DNA of 42,538 bases from a virus. The stretch covers positions 1 to 42,538 of the IMG/VR virus record IMGVR_UViG_3300046009_004474; one strand, 5' to 3'. The notes beneath the pieces were generated by a model that searched no databases, was not told the DNA's origin, and saw nothing but the letters and a program-made list of their open reading frames with translations. The position numbers and the translations under genes are program-made. How positions within the stretch are numbered: the first letter of the stretch is position 1; each line of letters opens with the position of its first letter. Shown one piece after another: positions 1 to 10,500 of this stretch.

Positions 1-126
1 TAACGAAGCTCGTTTCCAGAAATACTTTGATGCTTATGCTGAGAACGGTAATCTGTCAGAAGAAGATTATTCAGCGTTAGCACAAGAAGGTCTACCTAAG
101 GATGTCGTTGATGCGTACATCGAAGG
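1..126. repeat. Terminal overlap of the circular assembly
   Basis: Bases 1-126 are identical to bases 42410-42535; only the last three bases of the window (CTC) depart from the continuation at 127-129 (TCT). The overlap lies inside the scaffolding gene and restores its reading frame. It therefore reads as an assembly overlap of a circular map rather than the physical terminal repeat of the virion DNA, which in T7-like phages is found in non-coding DNA near the early genes. Confidence 0.9.
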
Positions 127-493
127 TCTACAACTTAAAGCCACTGTAGCAGTCAATAACATTCTTGACTCTGTTGGTGGTAAAGAACAATACACACGCA
201 TTACTGAGTGGGCAAAGACTAATCTATCTGCGGAAGAATTAGCTACCTTCAATGAAAGCGTCCGTGTACTTGGTCCAAACACAGCAGCAGCTGTGAGTAA
301 TCTACAGAAACGTTATGAAGCATCCGTGGGTAAGCCTCCAAAGTTGATCGACGGTGGTAAAGCAGGGGAATCCTCTGTGTACCAATCGTGGGCGCAAGTC
401 AAGGCTGACATGAAGGATACTCGATATAAGAGTGACCCAGCGTTCAGACACTCTGTAGAACAAAAGTTAGAACGGTCCCCAGGACTGGTATAG
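2..493 (+). CDS. Capsid scaffolding protein, C-terminal part (gene split by window ends)
   Basis: This is the 3' part of the T7 gp9-type scaffolding (capsid assembly) protein gene. The frame is open from base 2 and the 5' part is at 42150-42538; joined across the 126-bp overlap they give about 250 residues (T7 gp9 is 307). The protein is acidic and mainly helical, rich in E, D, K and A, and ends in a basic, helical tail (WAQVKADMKDTRYKSDPAFR followed by HSVEQKLE). That tail matches the usual C-terminal coat-binding segment of gp9-like scaffolds. Its position between the portal and the major capsid protein is the normal T7 order. It should direct procapsid assembly and leave before DNA packaging. 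The GTG at 293 is internal and is not the start. Confidence 0.88.
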   Translation, partial: NEARFQKYFDAYAENGNLSEEDYSALAQEGLPKDVVDAYIEGLQLKATVAVNNILDSVGGKEQYTRITEWAKTNLSAEELATFNESVRVLGPNTAAAVSNLQKRYEASVGKPPKLIDGGKAGESSVYQSWAQVKADMKDTRYKSDPAFRHSVEQKLERSPGLV

Positions 494-596
494 AAGACAT
501 AAGGTTGCACAAGTGTTTACCTGAGGGTAATACACAAGGAGAACTGTAGGTCAACAAATGACAAACTTAAATAGTAAACAAAAAGGATTTAAATAG

Positions 597-1526
597 ATGG
601 CAACTTTTGCAAACGTATTAGGTGGTGGTCAGGTCAATAGCGCCGGTGATCGTAAAGCCTTATTCTTGAAAGTTTATGGTGGTGAGGTTCTTACTGCCTT
701 TGAAGAGATGACTCGGTTTAAAGATCGTCATTTCATCCGTACCATCAGCAATGGTAAGAGCGCACAGTTCCCTGTAACATGGAAAGTAGGTGCATCTTAT
801 CACACCCCAGGTGCTGAGATTGATGGTCAAACCGCTAACAACAACGAGCGTACTATCAACGTTGATGACCTGTTGATTTCTCCTGTGTTCTTTGCGAACA
901 TCGAAGAAGCAATGTCTCACTATGATTATCGCTCTGAGTACACCAAGCAAGCCGGTATTGCTTTGGCTAATCAGTTCGATAAGAACGTAGCTCAGGTTGG
1001 TGTACTTGCTGCTCGTGCTGCTGCTACCGTAACTGGTGGCTTTGGTGGTGCATCACTAACCAACGCAGCTTTCAACACAGACTCAACAGCATTGGCTAAT
1101 GGTTTGTGGTCAGCAGCTCAAACGCTGGATGAGAAAGATGTTCCAGAAACAGATCGTGCTGCTTTCTTCCGTCCAGCTCAATACTACCTGTTGACACAGA
1201 ACGTTGCCTTGTTGAATCAAGAGTACGGTGGTGTTGGTTCTATCTCAGAAGGTAACATTCCTAAGCTTGCTGGTATTGAAATCATCAAGACCAACCGCTT
1301 GCCAAGCACCAACGTTAACACTGGTCCTACCGCTTATCAAGGTAACTTCTCTAATACCTTTGGTCTGGTAATGAACAAGATGGCTGTTGGTACTGTGAAG
1401 TTGATGGACTTGGCTGTTGAAGAAGAATACTCAGCTCGTCACCAAGGCACTTTGGTTGTCGCTAAGTACGCAGTAGGTCATGGTATCTTGCGTCCTGACT
1501 GTGCTGTTGAGTTGAAGACAGCTTAA
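597..1526 (+). CDS. Major capsid protein (T7 gp10A-like)
   Basis: This 309-residue protein should form the icosahedral shell (T7 gp10A is 345). The N-terminus MATFANVLGGGQVN, the segment KALFLKVYGGEVLTAFEEMT and the YRSEYTKQAGIALANQFDKN region are recognisable hallmarks of Autographiviridae capsid proteins, which adopt the HK97 fold. The start ATG directly follows an in-frame TAG and has an AAGG-type ribosome site about 10 bases upstream. It follows the scaffold gene and precedes a strong terminator, as in T7. There is no evident slippery extension producing a long gp10B form; the next reading frame starts independently at 1537. Codons are strongly biased to T and C third positions with few rare codons, fitting very high expression. 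Confidence 0.95.
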   Translation: MATFANVLGGGQVNSAGDRKALFLKVYGGEVLTAFEEMTRFKDRHFIRTISNGKSAQFPVTWKVGASYHTPGAEIDGQTANNNERTINVDDLLISPVFFANIEEAMSHYDYRSEYTKQAGIALANQFDKNVAQVGVLAARAAATVTGGFGGASLTNAAFNTDSTALANGLWSAAQTLDEKDVPETDRAAFFRPAQYYLLTQNVALLNQEYGGVGSISEGNIPKLAGIEIIKTNRLPSTNVNTGPTAYQGNFSNTFGLVMNKMAVGTVKLMDLAVEEEYSARHQGTLVVAKYAVGHGILRPDCAVELKTA

Positions 1527-1536
1527 GGAGAACCTA

Positions 1537-1749
1537 ATGGCTGACTTAACAACTTTTAGGTTACAAGGTCAGACCCATCCAGGTGCTGTGGCTATCACTA
1601 CTGTCAATGTTGTTTTAACATCTGATGGTAACTTCAAGTTCACACCTACGGGTCAACAACCTGTAATCATCGACGACCCAAACGCTATGCGGTTGCTCGG
1701 TAAGGTATTCAATATTAAAACCACTGGATACCCATCAATCGCTCTTTAA
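1537..1749 (+). CDS. Small hypothetical protein downstream of the capsid
   Basis: This 70-residue ORF has a good Shine-Dalgarno (AAGGAG, six bases before ATG) and starts 10 bases after the capsid stop, so it is co-transcribed with the capsid and lies ahead of the terminator. No family is recognised. The sequence is polar and beta-prone (alternating T and V), with no signal peptide or membrane segment. The position suggests a minor capsid or decoration component, but this is inference only. In some T7-like phages the region after gp10A carries capsid extensions or decorating proteins. Confidence 0.75.
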   Translation: MADLTTFRLQGQTHPGAVAITTVNVVLTSDGNFKFTPTGQQPVIIDDPNAMRLLGKVFNIKTTGYPSIAL

Positions 1750-1763
1750 ACAGTAACCTCCTT

Positions 1764-1800
1764 GGGGAACTTACGGTCTATCCGTGGGTTCCCCTTTTTT
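1764..1800 (+). terminator. Rho-independent terminator after the capsid genes
   Basis: GGGGAAC (1764-1770) pairs with GTTCCCC (1788-1794), and an inner ACGG/CCGT helix (1773-1776 with 1782-1785) extends the stem. Six T residues follow (1795-1800). The position corresponds to the T-phi terminator behind T7 gene 10, which reduces expression of the downstream tail genes relative to the capsid. Confidence 0.92.
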
Positions 1801-1816
1801 GCGAGATTAGAAAACT

Positions 1817-2410
1817 ATGGCATACGAACAGTCTACAGAGCTGGAAGCTGTAAATGTAATTTTAGGGTCAATAGGTGAATCCCCAGTTAACTCCATAGTT
1901 AACACAGGGTTACTCTATGTGGATGTAGCTGTTGGTATCCTTAACGAAACATCCAGAGAAGTACAGTCAAGTGGTTGGACATTCAATACCGAACCTGCTT
2001 ATCCGTTGACGCTTAGTGTTGGCAACGAGTTGGTACTTCCTGCTAATACCCTAAAGATGGACGCTCAGTCCTTCTCTGACCTATCTAAAGTTGTTACCCG
2101 AAGAGGTAGCAAGGTTTATGATGTGGTCAATCACACAACGATATTTACGAGTGGAGCTAAGGTTGATTTAGTCCTTTATCTACCATTCACAGATTTACCA
2201 GAAACAGCTAGAAACTACATCACCACCAAAGCAGCTAGGAGATTCCAAGCGAGATTCCTTGGGTCAGCTGAGTTGGGTAGATTCACCTTTCAAGACGAAC
2301 AAGACGCAAGGGTGTCCTTTATCTCAGAGGATACTGAGAACGGTGGATACAACATGGTTAAGGATAACTCATCTGCTGTCATAGTTGATAGGTACACAAC
2401 ATGGCCTTAA
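1817..2410 (+). CDS. Tail tubular protein A (gp11-like adaptor)
   Basis: At 197 residues this matches T7 gp11 (196). The start MAYEQSTELEAVNVILGSIG followed by ESPVNSI is the typical opening of the gp11/TTPA family, which forms a dodecameric ring that joins the portal to the nozzle. It is the first gene after the capsid terminator and overlaps the nozzle gene (2401) by 10 bases, so the two are likely translationally coupled. The C-terminal part (ITTKAARRFQARFLGS) is also family-typical. Confidence 0.92.
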   Translation: MAYEQSTELEAVNVILGSIGESPVNSIVNTGLLYVDVAVGILNETSREVQSSGWTFNTEPAYPLTLSVGNELVLPANTLKMDAQSFSDLSKVVTRRGSKVYDVVNHTTIFTSGAKVDLVLYLPFTDLPETARNYITTKAARRFQARFLGSAELGRFTFQDEQDARVSFISEDTENGGYNMVKDNSSAVIVDRYTTWP

Positions 2411-4428
2411 CATCCTACACAGTACCTGGATTCTACAATGGTGTATCACAGCAAGCACCTGAGGTACGACACGCTACGCAATGTGACGAACAGGTTAACG
2501 CTGTGAGTTCGTTGGTCAGAGGCTTATGTAAACGACCTGAGACTGAACATATCGCAAAGATACTGACAGACTCAGTGAACACCTCTAACTCCTACATCCA
2601 TATCATCAATAGGGATGAGGTTGAAAGATACGTAGTGGCTATCTTCAATGGTGATCTTAAGGTGTTTGACCTTGAGGGAAACCAGAAGACAGTAGCATTT
2701 CCAAACGGTAAAGGATACCTAACAGCAGCTAACCCAAGGACATCCTTTAAGGTGATGACCATAGCTGACTATTCATTTATTCTGAATACCACCATCACAG
2801 TCACAGAAGCCTCAGATACGTTCCCAGGCACACTCACAGGTTCTCGTCAGTTGTTCTCTGACTTATCAGGGACAGCACCTGAGGGACAGATATGGGAAGT
2901 AGCAGGAGACCCTGGGAATAACTTTGACAACTATTACGTCAAGAGGACCGGAGGTGTTTACCTTGAGTGTCCTAAGCCTGGAACTAAGATAAAGTTCACA
3001 GCGTCAACCATGCCGTTCTCTTTGGTAAGACTTTCAGATGGTACATTCTCATTTAAGGTCAGCACCTGGGACGATAAGTCCGTTGGGGATGAGAACTCTT
3101 CACCAATGCCTAGCTTTGTTGGTAACAAGATCAGTGATCTATTCTTATACAGAAACAGATTAGGGTTCGTATCCAATGAAAACGTAGTTTTGTCTAAGGC
3201 TGGGGAATACTTTAACTTCTGGCGTGATACCGCTATGGATGTCCTAGACTCTGACCCTATAGATGTCGCTGTGTCACACAGTAAGGTTTCCAACATCCAC
3301 CATGCGATACCCTTCAATAAGAACCTGATGTTGTTCTCCGAGCAGACTCAGTTTACTTTAACAGGTGGTGATGCTTTAACAGCTAAGACAGTACGGATAG
3401 ATCAAACAACAGAGTTTGAAACAACAGCTACGGTCAAACCCGTGGGTTGTGGTCCTAATATTTACTTCATCACCCCTCGTAGTGGTGGTACAGCTGTTAG
3501 AGAATACTTTGTCTCTGATGACACAGTAACCAATGATGCAGCTGAAATAACCAAACATGTACCAACGTACATCCCTGAGAATGTCTTTAGGTTATCCGCA
3601 AGTCCAACCGAAGATAAACTCTTCATTCTTTCAACAGATACACCTAATGAGATTTATGTTTATGAGTTCTACTGGCAAGGTAATGAAAAGAAACAAGCAA
3701 GCTGGTCACGGTGGGAGCTTGATGCAGACTCTACAGTTCTTTGCATTGAGGTTCTCAACTCAGTCGCTTATATGGTGGTCCATCGTACCAGTGGTGTTTA
3801 TTTAGAGAAGGTTGACCTTAACCTCTCAAAGCTGGATACCGTGGGTTATCGTGTATTGTTAGACCGTAAGGTTACACTCACAGGTAGCTATAACAGCTTC
3901 ACTAATACAACCACCTGGACACTACCTTATGATGAGGAAGGTTCACTTCAAGCAATCTTAGGGACAGCCTTTGGTGAACTATCGGGGTCACTCTTACCGT
4001 TAACTCGAGTCAACAGTGCAACCTACACAGCAACAGGTAACTATACAGCTGGGTCTGTGTTCATCGGTAAGAAGTACACCACACTGTATAGATTCTCAAG
4101 GATGATCTTCAAGGATTTACAGAAGGACATCGCTAGGCTTGGACCAATTATACGAATGAGAAATCTTCTGATTGACTATTCTGATACAGGAAACTTTGAA
4201 GTTAAGGTAACACAGGCCGGTAGAACACCCACAACCACACCATTCAAAGGAAGAAGGATTGGTACAGGTAATCTACTACTGAACAAACCTGTGTTTGATT
4301 CAGATCGAGTCAGGGTTCCTATCTTCTCAGACCCTAAGGAAGTCACTGTGGAAATCATCAACGATACCCCTATGCCTTGTTTCTTTACGAGTGCTGAGTG
4401 GGAACCATTCATTCAACGTAGATCATAG
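2401..4428 (+). CDS. Tail tubular protein B (gp12-like nozzle)
   Basis: This 675-residue protein should be the hexameric nozzle of the short tail (T7 gp12 is 794). The N-terminus MALTSYTVPGFYNGVSQQAP and the phrase FLYRNRLGFVSNENVVLSKAG are highly characteristic of gp12 homologues. The C-terminus (MPCFFTSAEWEPFIQRRS) matches the usual end of the family (a W-x-P segment followed by basic residues). It begins inside the end of tail tubular A and is followed two bases later by the gp13-like gene. The tail fibre should attach at the tube A/tube B interface. Confidence 0.93.
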   Translation: MALTSYTVPGFYNGVSQQAPEVRHATQCDEQVNAVSSLVRGLCKRPETEHIAKILTDSVNTSNSYIHIINRDEVERYVVAIFNGDLKVFDLEGNQKTVAFPNGKGYLTAANPRTSFKVMTIADYSFILNTTITVTEASDTFPGTLTGSRQLFSDLSGTAPEGQIWEVAGDPGNNFDNYYVKRTGGVYLECPKPGTKIKFTASTMPFSLVRLSDGTFSFKVSTWDDKSVGDENSSPMPSFVGNKISDLFLYRNRLGFVSNENVVLSKAGEYFNFWRDTAMDVLDSDPIDVAVSHSKVSNIHHAIPFNKNLMLFSEQTQFTLTGGDALTAKTVRIDQTTEFETTATVKPVGCGPNIYFITPRSGGTAVREYFVSDDTVTNDAAEITKHVPTYIPENVFRLSASPTEDKLFILSTDTPNEIYVYEFYWQGNEKKQASWSRWELDADSTVLCIEVLNSVAYMVVHRTSGVYLEKVDLNLSKLDTVGYRVLLDRKVTLTGSYNSFTNTTTWTLPYDEEGSLQAILGTAFGELSGSLLPLTRVNSATYTATGNYTAGSVFIGKKYTTLYRFSRMIFKDLQKDIARLGPIIRMRNLLIDYSDTGNFEVKVTQAGRTPTTTPFKGRRIGTGNLLLNKPVFDSDRVRVPIFSDPKEVTVEIINDTPMPCFFTSAEWEPFIQRRS

Positions 4429-4430
4429 AC

Positions 4431-4898
4431 ATGGATAGAGCAGTAACCTTACAACCAACAACACTTGAGGATTGCCTGGAGTTATCCGAAACGATAAGAC
4501 CTCAGGACGCTTTAGAGGTTCTCAAAGCAGGAGCTACAGACCCACTAGAAGCAATCATCAAGGGCTACCATGTGTCCGACCAATGCATAACAGCTAGGGA
4601 TTCCCAAGGAGTTATCGCTATATATGGCACATGTCCTTCTCCATTTGAGGGTGTTGGGGTTGTTTGGTTACTTGCCAGTCACCTGATTGATAATTATTGG
4701 GTGAAGTTAGCTAGGATGTCAAGACCTGTGGTTGCTGACCTAATGAGTAACTACAGGACTTTAACCAATGCTACAGATCAGGACAACGTTAAGGTCATCC
4801 GTTGGTTACGGTGGTGTGGGTTTTCCTTCATAGACGAACCTGTGTTGATAGACAATTCATTCCCATTCAAAGTGTTTTATAAACACAAGGATAACTAA
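4431..4898 (+). CDS. Internal virion protein A (gp13-like, acetyltransferase-type fold)
   Basis: This 155-residue protein is in the slot of T7 gp13 (138) and resembles the gp13 family (DUF2833), which has a GNAT-like fold. Visible features are the N-terminal ATLEDCLEL-type helix region (TTLEDCLELSETIRPQDALE), the strand GVIAIYGTCP and the segment VVWLLASHLIDNYWVKLAR, followed by VKVIRWLRWCGFSF, a GNAT-like late helix and strand. In T7 gp13 is needed for normal morphogenesis. No acetyl-CoA binding loop (R/Q-x-x-G-x-G/A) is evident, so enzymatic activity is doubtful. It starts two bases after the nozzle stop. Confidence 0.8.
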   Translation: MDRAVTLQPTTLEDCLELSETIRPQDALEVLKAGATDPLEAIIKGYHVSDQCITARDSQGVIAIYGTCPSPFEGVGVVWLLASHLIDNYWVKLARMSRPVVADLMSNYRTLTNATDQDNVKVIRWLRWCGFSFIDEPVLIDNSFPFKVFYKHKDN

Positions 4899-4900
4899 CT

Positions 4901-5407
4901 ATGTGTGGTCCTTTATTAATACCTCTTGTTACCTTAGCTATTTCAGCTGCTGGTACAGCTATGTCTTATTCACAGCAAGCAAGTCAAGCTAAGAAACAAG
5001 AGCAAGCTATAAGAGCAGATCAAGAAAACAGATATGCTGCTATGGCTGAAAAGAACAATCAAACAGTAAGGCAGGAAGCAGGAGCATTACTTGAGGTACG
5101 ACGACAGCAACAACGTGAGGCAGCATCCGCAAGGGTAGCCTCAGGTGAGGCTGGGGTTACTGGGGTAAGTATGGATTCAATTCTCAATGACACCTTTATG
5201 CAAGCTGGGTTTGAATCCTCAAGAATCATTGCAGACACCCAAGCACGACTTAAGCAGAACGAGTTGGAAGCTAAGGGTATAGCCTCACAATCCGAGTCAG
5301 CATACAACTCTATTAATAGACCTAGTGCTGTAGCAGCAGGTTTACAGATAGCTGGTTCAGCACTAAAAGCCTATAACTCCTACTCTCAATCCGGTGGAGG
5401 GAAGTAA
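4901..5407 (+). CDS. Internal virion protein B (gp14-like)
   Basis: This 168-residue protein (T7 gp14 is 196) begins with a short hydrophobic stretch (residues 4-22, LLIPLVTLAISAAGTA) followed by a long A/Q/E-rich helical region (about 25-125). That is the usual architecture of the gp14 ejection protein, which is proposed to form the outer-membrane pore of the DNA-ejection channel. The motif GEAGVTGVSMDSILND is typical of this family. The stop overlaps the next start (TAATG), so it is coupled to the gp15-like gene. Confidence 0.87.
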   Translation: MCGPLLIPLVTLAISAAGTAMSYSQQASQAKKQEQAIRADQENRYAAMAEKNNQTVRQEAGALLEVRRQQQREAASARVASGEAGVTGVSMDSILNDTFMQAGFESSRIIADTQARLKQNELEAKGIASQSESAYNSINRPSAVAAGLQIAGSALKAYNSYSQSGGGK

Positions 5408-7545
5408 TGCAAGAGCAATCGAGAAGAGTAGGTAACGTCCCCAGGCTACAATCAAGCATAGGTTCTAATCAGGTGGGTGTGTTTGCTAACCCAGTGAACA
5501 CCTATGTAGAACCTAGAAACAACCAAGGAATGTTAGCCATAGGTGATGCACTGGGTAAATTAGTCCCAGGTGTCACTGAGGCTTTTAACAATGTCTTGGA
5601 GAAGCAAGCACAGGCTGATTACGCTAAGGGTTACATGGCTGGAAACTTAGGGGACCAACCCAATCCAGAAGCTAGTGGTTCTGAGTTTGCAGGTTACAGT
5701 AAAGCAAGAGCCATTAAGCATGGCCTTGAGTTATCCCAAAGTATTGAGCAAGAAGCAGCACAGATCAGACCTGAGGATAGTAAGACATGGGGTGACTATA
5801 AGTCTCCTATAGATGCTCTTCAAGGTTTAATCTCGGCAAGGGTTCATGAAGCAACAGCAGGTATTGACCCTCAGTATGCGATTTATACAGCAGCTGCTAT
5901 TGATCGGATTACACCAAGTCTGTTTGATACAAAGCATAAGGAAATCAGGGATTACACTGTAGGTAACTTAACAGACTCTGTAGCGAGCATCGCTCAGACA
6001 CATCTTCAAGAGTTCGTTAAGAATAACCCTTTGTCAATGGAAGTTCGTAACTATGACCCTGCTCAGTTAAGAAAGTTATATGACCAGCATCTAACATTGT
6101 TGACTCAAGACGGTCTAATCAACAAGAAGCAAGCCTCAGAGTTCTTAGGGAATGTTTGGGGTGATGTTGCTGTTCAGCAGAAGATTCCTGAGTTGTTAAA
6201 CTTCATGGACTATAAGGACGAATCAGGTATATCCATAGGTATGACCTCAGCTGGTGATAGGTTGAGGGCAGGACAAGCAGCTGCTGCTGATGAACGTAAG
6301 AAAACTTTGAGTGCTGATATGGCGAACAATAAGGCGTTCTATCGTAAGTTAGCAGATGAAGGTAAGTTCACCTTAGAGTTTGCAAGGGAATTAGTTAATG
6401 ACCCTGTAGCTAGTACCTATCTAACTAATGATGAGTTAGAGAATCTACTCTATACATCACGAGTGGCTGGACTACAGGAAGAAACCAAGGTAGTTAACAC
6501 AGATGCTCTTCATGCCGGTCAAGGTTGGTTGATTCCAGACGGTTCTGATAAGAACAAAGCAACAGACCTTTACATGGAACAGCTTGCAGAAACCGCTAGT
6601 GCCACCTCAGGAGACCCCAGTGAAGGACTTAAAGCTCAACTCAAGGGTCTAAACATTAACGGTGCTATGGTGTATGACAAGTTCAAATCTGTCATTAACA
6701 ATGGTGCTGCCATTATCCCTGATGATAAGAACGCTCAGGCAGCTGAGGGTTTCAAAGCTGGTGTCTCTCTGTTCAATCAGATGATGCAAATGAACCCAGC
6801 GTTAGCCTTTCGTCATGCCACAAGTAAAGACGCTAGGGATAACATCTTACGTTTCAATGCTGCTACAGCTGCTGGTAAAACCGATGAAGAAGCTTGGGCT
6901 TGGGTTAAACAGATTGCCAATAAACCCATCATGGAACAAGAGGTATTCTTTAAGTCAGACCTCCCAGGGAAGATCAGGGAAACCGTTGATGGACACTTCA
7001 AGCAAGGCTTTTGGGATAAAGCTTTCAATGGCGAGGGTGTTGATAATGGTGGTGCTAGGTACGATGTTGTTATGAAAATGGCTATGCACTATGGCGAACT
7101 TGGTCTATCACCTGATAAAGCACTTGAGGCTTCCTTAGGTTTCTTTGAGGCTAACTATGTCAATGTTCGTGGTACATCTGTCTACACAGGTGGAACACAG
7201 TTACCAGAAGACTTCGAGAAGTTTAGTGATTGGTACATTGAGACTAAGCTAAAGAAAGACCCTGAGAAATACTATGTGGTTCCTACAAACACCAAGGGTG
7301 CTTATGCAATCATGGGTGACTTTGGGTGGACCAATGACCCACTCTTTGTCTTCAATGATGCGTACAAGGAGTTTACTCTTAAGGATGCACCTACGGTTGA
7401 CCAGTTCAATCAACTTCAACAAGACAGAGCAACACAGAAGATTGAGTACATGAAACGGTTGGATGCTGTTGAAAGCAAGGCTAAGGAGTTAGAACAACAA
7501 CGAATGAACCGCGCACCAACAACACCATTCTCTATAGTTCAATAG
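5407..7545 (+). CDS. Internal virion protein C (gp15-like)
   Basis: This 712-residue, mainly helical protein is close in length to T7 gp15 (747) and lies between gp14-like and gp16-like genes. The opening with R-V-G-N-V-P-R-L-Q and the early segment LGKLVPGVTEAFNNVLEKQA, then YAKGYMAG, are typical of the family. Its expected role is the periplasmic tube of the ejectosome that carries genome and gp16 into the cell. The start overlaps the gp14-like stop by one base. Confidence 0.88.
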   Translation: MQEQSRRVGNVPRLQSSIGSNQVGVFANPVNTYVEPRNNQGMLAIGDALGKLVPGVTEAFNNVLEKQAQADYAKGYMAGNLGDQPNPEASGSEFAGYSKARAIKHGLELSQSIEQEAAQIRPEDSKTWGDYKSPIDALQGLISARVHEATAGIDPQYAIYTAAAIDRITPSLFDTKHKEIRDYTVGNLTDSVASIAQTHLQEFVKNNPLSMEVRNYDPAQLRKLYDQHLTLLTQDGLINKKQASEFLGNVWGDVAVQQKIPELLNFMDYKDESGISIGMTSAGDRLRAGQAAAADERKKTLSADMANNKAFYRKLADEGKFTLEFARELVNDPVASTYLTNDELENLLYTSRVAGLQEETKVVNTDALHAGQGWLIPDGSDKNKATDLYMEQLAETASATSGDPSEGLKAQLKGLNINGAMVYDKFKSVINNGAAIIPDDKNAQAAEGFKAGVSLFNQMMQMNPALAFRHATSKDARDNILRFNAATAAGKTDEEAWAWVKQIANKPIMEQEVFFKSDLPGKIRETVDGHFKQGFWDKAFNGEGVDNGGARYDVVMKMAMHYGELGLSPDKALEASLGFFEANYVNVRGTSVYTGGTQLPEDFEKFSDWYIETKLKKDPEKYYVVPTNTKGAYAIMGDFGWTNDPLFVFNDAYKEFTLKDAPTVDQFNQLQQDRATQKIEYMKRLDAVESKAKELEQQRMNRAPTTPFSIVQ

Positions 7546-7553
7546 GATAAACA

Positions 7554-10500
7554 ATGGATACACAACAGCAGGAACAACCTGCGGTAATTAACTCGACAGA
7601 TTTCCCTGCTGTAACAACCATTCCAAACATTGAGAAGGAAAGACTACAGCAGGAAGCTGAGAAAGCTAAACCGTCCTTCACAGATGCCTTTAAGATTTCC
7701 AGAGACTTAGACGCAGCGTTACCAGCTATAGAACGACTCAGGGCTGGAACACAACATTTACACGATGAGAACTTTAGGTTATCCCAAGAAGACTGGGATG
7801 TTAAGACCCAAGGTATCAACCCCGAGAACCTCCCTAGTTTACTTGATGCTAAAAGCTCAGAACACTTTGACAGTATCTTACGTCGAATCAAGTTAGAACA
7901 GGATGCAGAGAAACAGATTGCTTCTATGGGTTTCACAGGGACTGGCGCTAGGTTGTTAGCTAATCTGTTTGATGAGACAGCCTTAGGTCTGACCATAGCA
8001 TCAGAAGGGTTAGCATCCCCGTGGATAGCAGCGTCAAAGGCTGGGTCATTCGCTAGGATAGCTAAGAGTGCTATTGTGGGTGGTTCAGTTAATGCTGGTT
8101 TAGAAGGTCTGGTTCAACAATCATCAGAAGCTAGGGATGCTAATAACATTCTATGGGCAGCTGCTGCGGGGTCTATCTTAGGTCCACTGGCTTACAGGGG
8201 TATTAAAGGTGCTGATGAATTACCAGACACCAGCAGAGCATTACAGGGAATCTCAGAGAGCATCCAGAGGGAGACCTTAGGTAACGGTGGGGTTGACACA
8301 GCGGGAGCCATGAGAGCTACTGTAGTGCCTGATTTACCTTATGATATGCCTGTGGATGATGCTATAGCTAGAATGGCTAATGAACACTCAGGTCTTCAAG
8401 AACTCCCTTGGTATCTTGGGGGTAAGACTGTCGGTAAAGCTTTAGATGCTACTAGGTTCTCCTTAGCTGGACTCATGAAGAAATCTGAATGGAACACCTC
8501 AAGGTACATCGCTAAGAACTTCCTTGAGGATGGTGTTGATGGTGGGGACATTACGTCTTCTCTTATTCAACACACTGAGTTCAACCACCTGATGAGTGGT
8601 TACGCAAGAGTTCGTAATGATGCTTATAAGGGTTGGAAGGTTGAACAAGGAAAGACTACCAATCCATTCAGAATCTTCTCTGATGCAGAAGCAAGACAAG
8701 AGTTTAACGTGCAGGTGGCTAGGGCAGTCAGAGGGGAAGACATTGAGTCTCCTTTTGTCAAACAAGTAGCAGCACAGATAGCTGATGACAATAAGCGTAT
8801 CGTAGGTATGCTTAAGAAAGCTGGTGTTGAAGGTTTTGAGAATGTCAGTGAAGACCCTCATTACTTATCCCGTATCTGGCAATCAGAGAAGATGCACGGG
8901 TTCAACGCTAGGTATGGTGGTGACGCAACCAGAGGTCTTATCTCAGGTGCAATACGTTCAGCTGTTCCTGAGATTGAAGAAGAGTTAGCTTCAAGATTAT
9001 CTAAAGCAATCTTCAATAGGTTCACCAAAGGTACAGGTGCTGAGGGTTTCAACCTACAGAGACTCTTTGGTAACGAACGTTATGATGACATTGAGGAGTT
9101 CTTGTTAGACTCAGGTGTTGCTGCTAATGATGTTGAAACATTGTTATATTCACTCAGGAACGCAGCTAAGGTAGAAGGTAAAGGTGTTCCCTCAAGAGCT
9201 AAACGTCGAGTCTTACTTGATGAGAACTTTGGGATGCACATGAAGGATGGTTCAGGTAACACTGAGTTTCGTAGGGTGTCTGAGCTGTTTGAAGAGGATG
9301 CTGATAGATTGCATTCATCCTATGTTAGACAGATGACGGGTTACTATGCCTTAGCTATGAAGGGTGTTAAGTCAAGAGCTGATTGGAATAGATTGACAAG
9401 ACGTATGGCTGATGAAGCTGTAGGTTCAGCTAAGATGACAGAGAAGCTCCAAAGGGAAATGGATAAGGCTGACTTCATCTATGATACCTTGATAGGTAGA
9501 CCACCTAAGGATTCACTCAGGGACAAACACCCTGAGATGGCTCGATACTTATCTATGGTCAGAGACCATGAGTTCTTAGTCAGTATGGGTCAAACAGGAT
9601 GGGCACAGATACCTGAGTTTGCAGCTGTAGTTTCTCAGCTGGGTGTTCGGTCTATCATGACTCATGTACCAGGATTTAAGGAAATCATCAACATCTTCCG
9701 TAAGGGTGACATTGAGCAAACAGCTAAACCATTGTTCAATGAGATCAATGATCTACTAGGTGGGTTTGGTGTTGGTCGTATCCTTCATCAACCTGATGCT
9801 AGACATTTGGATGTCACTGAGGTTATGGGAAACAACAAGGGATGGTTCGACAGTACCATAGGGAAACTCGATACAGCACAACAGTATGGTAAACGTGTTA
9901 TCTCAGATGTCTCAGGGATGGCTCCAATCACTTTGTTGTTGGAGAAGATTGCTGTTGTTGGTATTGCTCAGAAGTTTACCCGTATGGCTTTTAAGCCAAC
10001 CAAAGCTAATATGGCAAGGATGCAGTCATTAGGTTTATCTGAGGAAATGCTGGGTAGGGTGTTAAATCAAATCAGGCAACACTCCACAACAGAGAACAGC
10101 CTGATGTCTGGACCTAAAGTCAAAACCTTAGGTCTACAACAGTGGGATGATGAAGATGCTTTTACAGCATTCAAGTATGCGTCTAATCGTTGGGCAGCTC
10201 GTATGGTTCAACAAAATATGTTTGGTGAAACTAACCCATTCTTCTCAACAGAGTTAGGTAAGACCTTAGCCCAGTTTAGGTCATTCGTACTGACTGCTTA
10301 TGAGAAACAGCTGCTCCATAACATCAGGATGCACGATGGGGAGACCTTAGCTTACGCTTTAGGTAGCACCTTCCTTGCTGGCTTGGCTTACTCAGGTCAG
10401 ACCTACATCAACAGTATTGGTCGTAAGGATGAGCAGAAATACAGAGACAAGATGTTGTCACCAGAAAAGATTGGTGCTGCTGCTTTCTCAAGATCAGGCA

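Noticed and set aside
1-126. Physical direct terminal repeat of the virion
   Set aside because: It lies within the scaffold coding sequence, which would be broken by packaging cuts; an assembly overlap explains it better.
558-596. 12-codon leader ORF ending directly before the capsid start
   Set aside because: The nearest AAGGAG is 15 bases upstream, and the short length gives no support beyond the neat TAG-ATG junction.
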